Shown here in pieces: positions 13,055-13,064 of a stretch of 13,064 bases of DNA. The position numbers and the translations under genes were made by a program. Each line of letters opens with the position of its first letter. Positions within the stretch are counted from its first letter, which is position 1. The notes under the pieces were generated by a model. That model was not told the DNA's origin. It searched no databases and worked only from the letters and a program-made list of their open reading frames with translations. The stretch comes from CALHVX01 sp038757945. Lineage in GTDB: Bacteria > Pseudomonadota > Gammaproteobacteria > Pseudomonadales > Azotimanducaceae. The stretch is taken from the NCBI GenBank assembly GCA_038757945.1, contig JBCDGJ010000140.1, positions 1-13,064 on the forward strand, given 5' to 3'.

Positions 13055-13064
13055 ATGTCCGAAC
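13055..13064 (+). CDS. Start of a divergent gene, cut by the window edge
   Basis: ATG 13055 opens M-S-E and is preceded by GGAG (13042-13045) at a 9-base distance. Only three codons are visible, so the product cannot be named. Its position divergent from a transport and P450 operon would suit a regulator or another catabolic gene, but this is context only. Confidence 0.4.

Overview
The window is GC-rich, densely coded DNA, most likely from a Gram-negative proteobacterium, perhaps a gammaproteobacterium with lipid or hydrocarbon metabolism. The pointers are two lipoproteins with lipoboxes, a Blc-type outer-membrane lipocalin, a CYP153-type P450, a spinster-type MFS carrier and the use of ATGA start/stop overlaps. 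No tRNA, rRNA, insertion sequence or CRISPR array is visible.

Layout. 1-1541: the tail of an unrecognised plus-strand gene meets an HSD10-like short-chain dehydrogenase at a strong two-way terminator; a NADAR-family N-glycosidase follows. 1645-2268: a lipoprotein that looks like an amidohydrolase reduced to its composite beta-sandwich domain. 2288-4045 (minus strand): a lipocalin lipoprotein and an Rv3520c-like LLM-class (F420-type) oxidoreductase. 4046-4360: a divergent regulatory region with a good sigma-70-type promoter and several hairpins. 4361-7704 (plus strand): a probable selenoprotein of the thioredoxin/TlpA kind whose in-frame TGA was not a real stop, then an SSF sodium:solute symporter, then a Ddn-type deazaflavin-dependent reductase. 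7754-12865 (minus strand): a compact operon read MFS carrier, CYP153-like P450, methyltransferase remnant, small-molecule kinase, Cds1-like PLP enzyme. Its middle junctions are ATGA overlaps. 13055 to the end: the first codons of a divergent gene.

The most notable object is the thioredoxin-fold gene at 4361-5485. Its reading frame is open from a strong ribosome-binding site through an in-frame TGA to 5485. The TGA sits exactly where the redox-active cysteine belongs (W-A-P-Y-U-G-C). A 6-bp stem with a 5-nt G-containing loop begins 14 nt after the TGA, as a bacterial SECIS element should. Conventional gene calling would split this gene into two.

Two further oddities are proteins that keep both ends of a known enzyme family but lack the catalytic middle in frame: the amidohydrolase-like lipoprotein and the 90-residue methyltransferase remnant. 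The remnant still carries ATGA overlaps on both sides, so it may be kept for translational coupling or as a protein-binding piece. The P450 operon plausibly takes up, hydroxylates and then phosphorylates a hydrophobic substrate; that order is inference from gene content.
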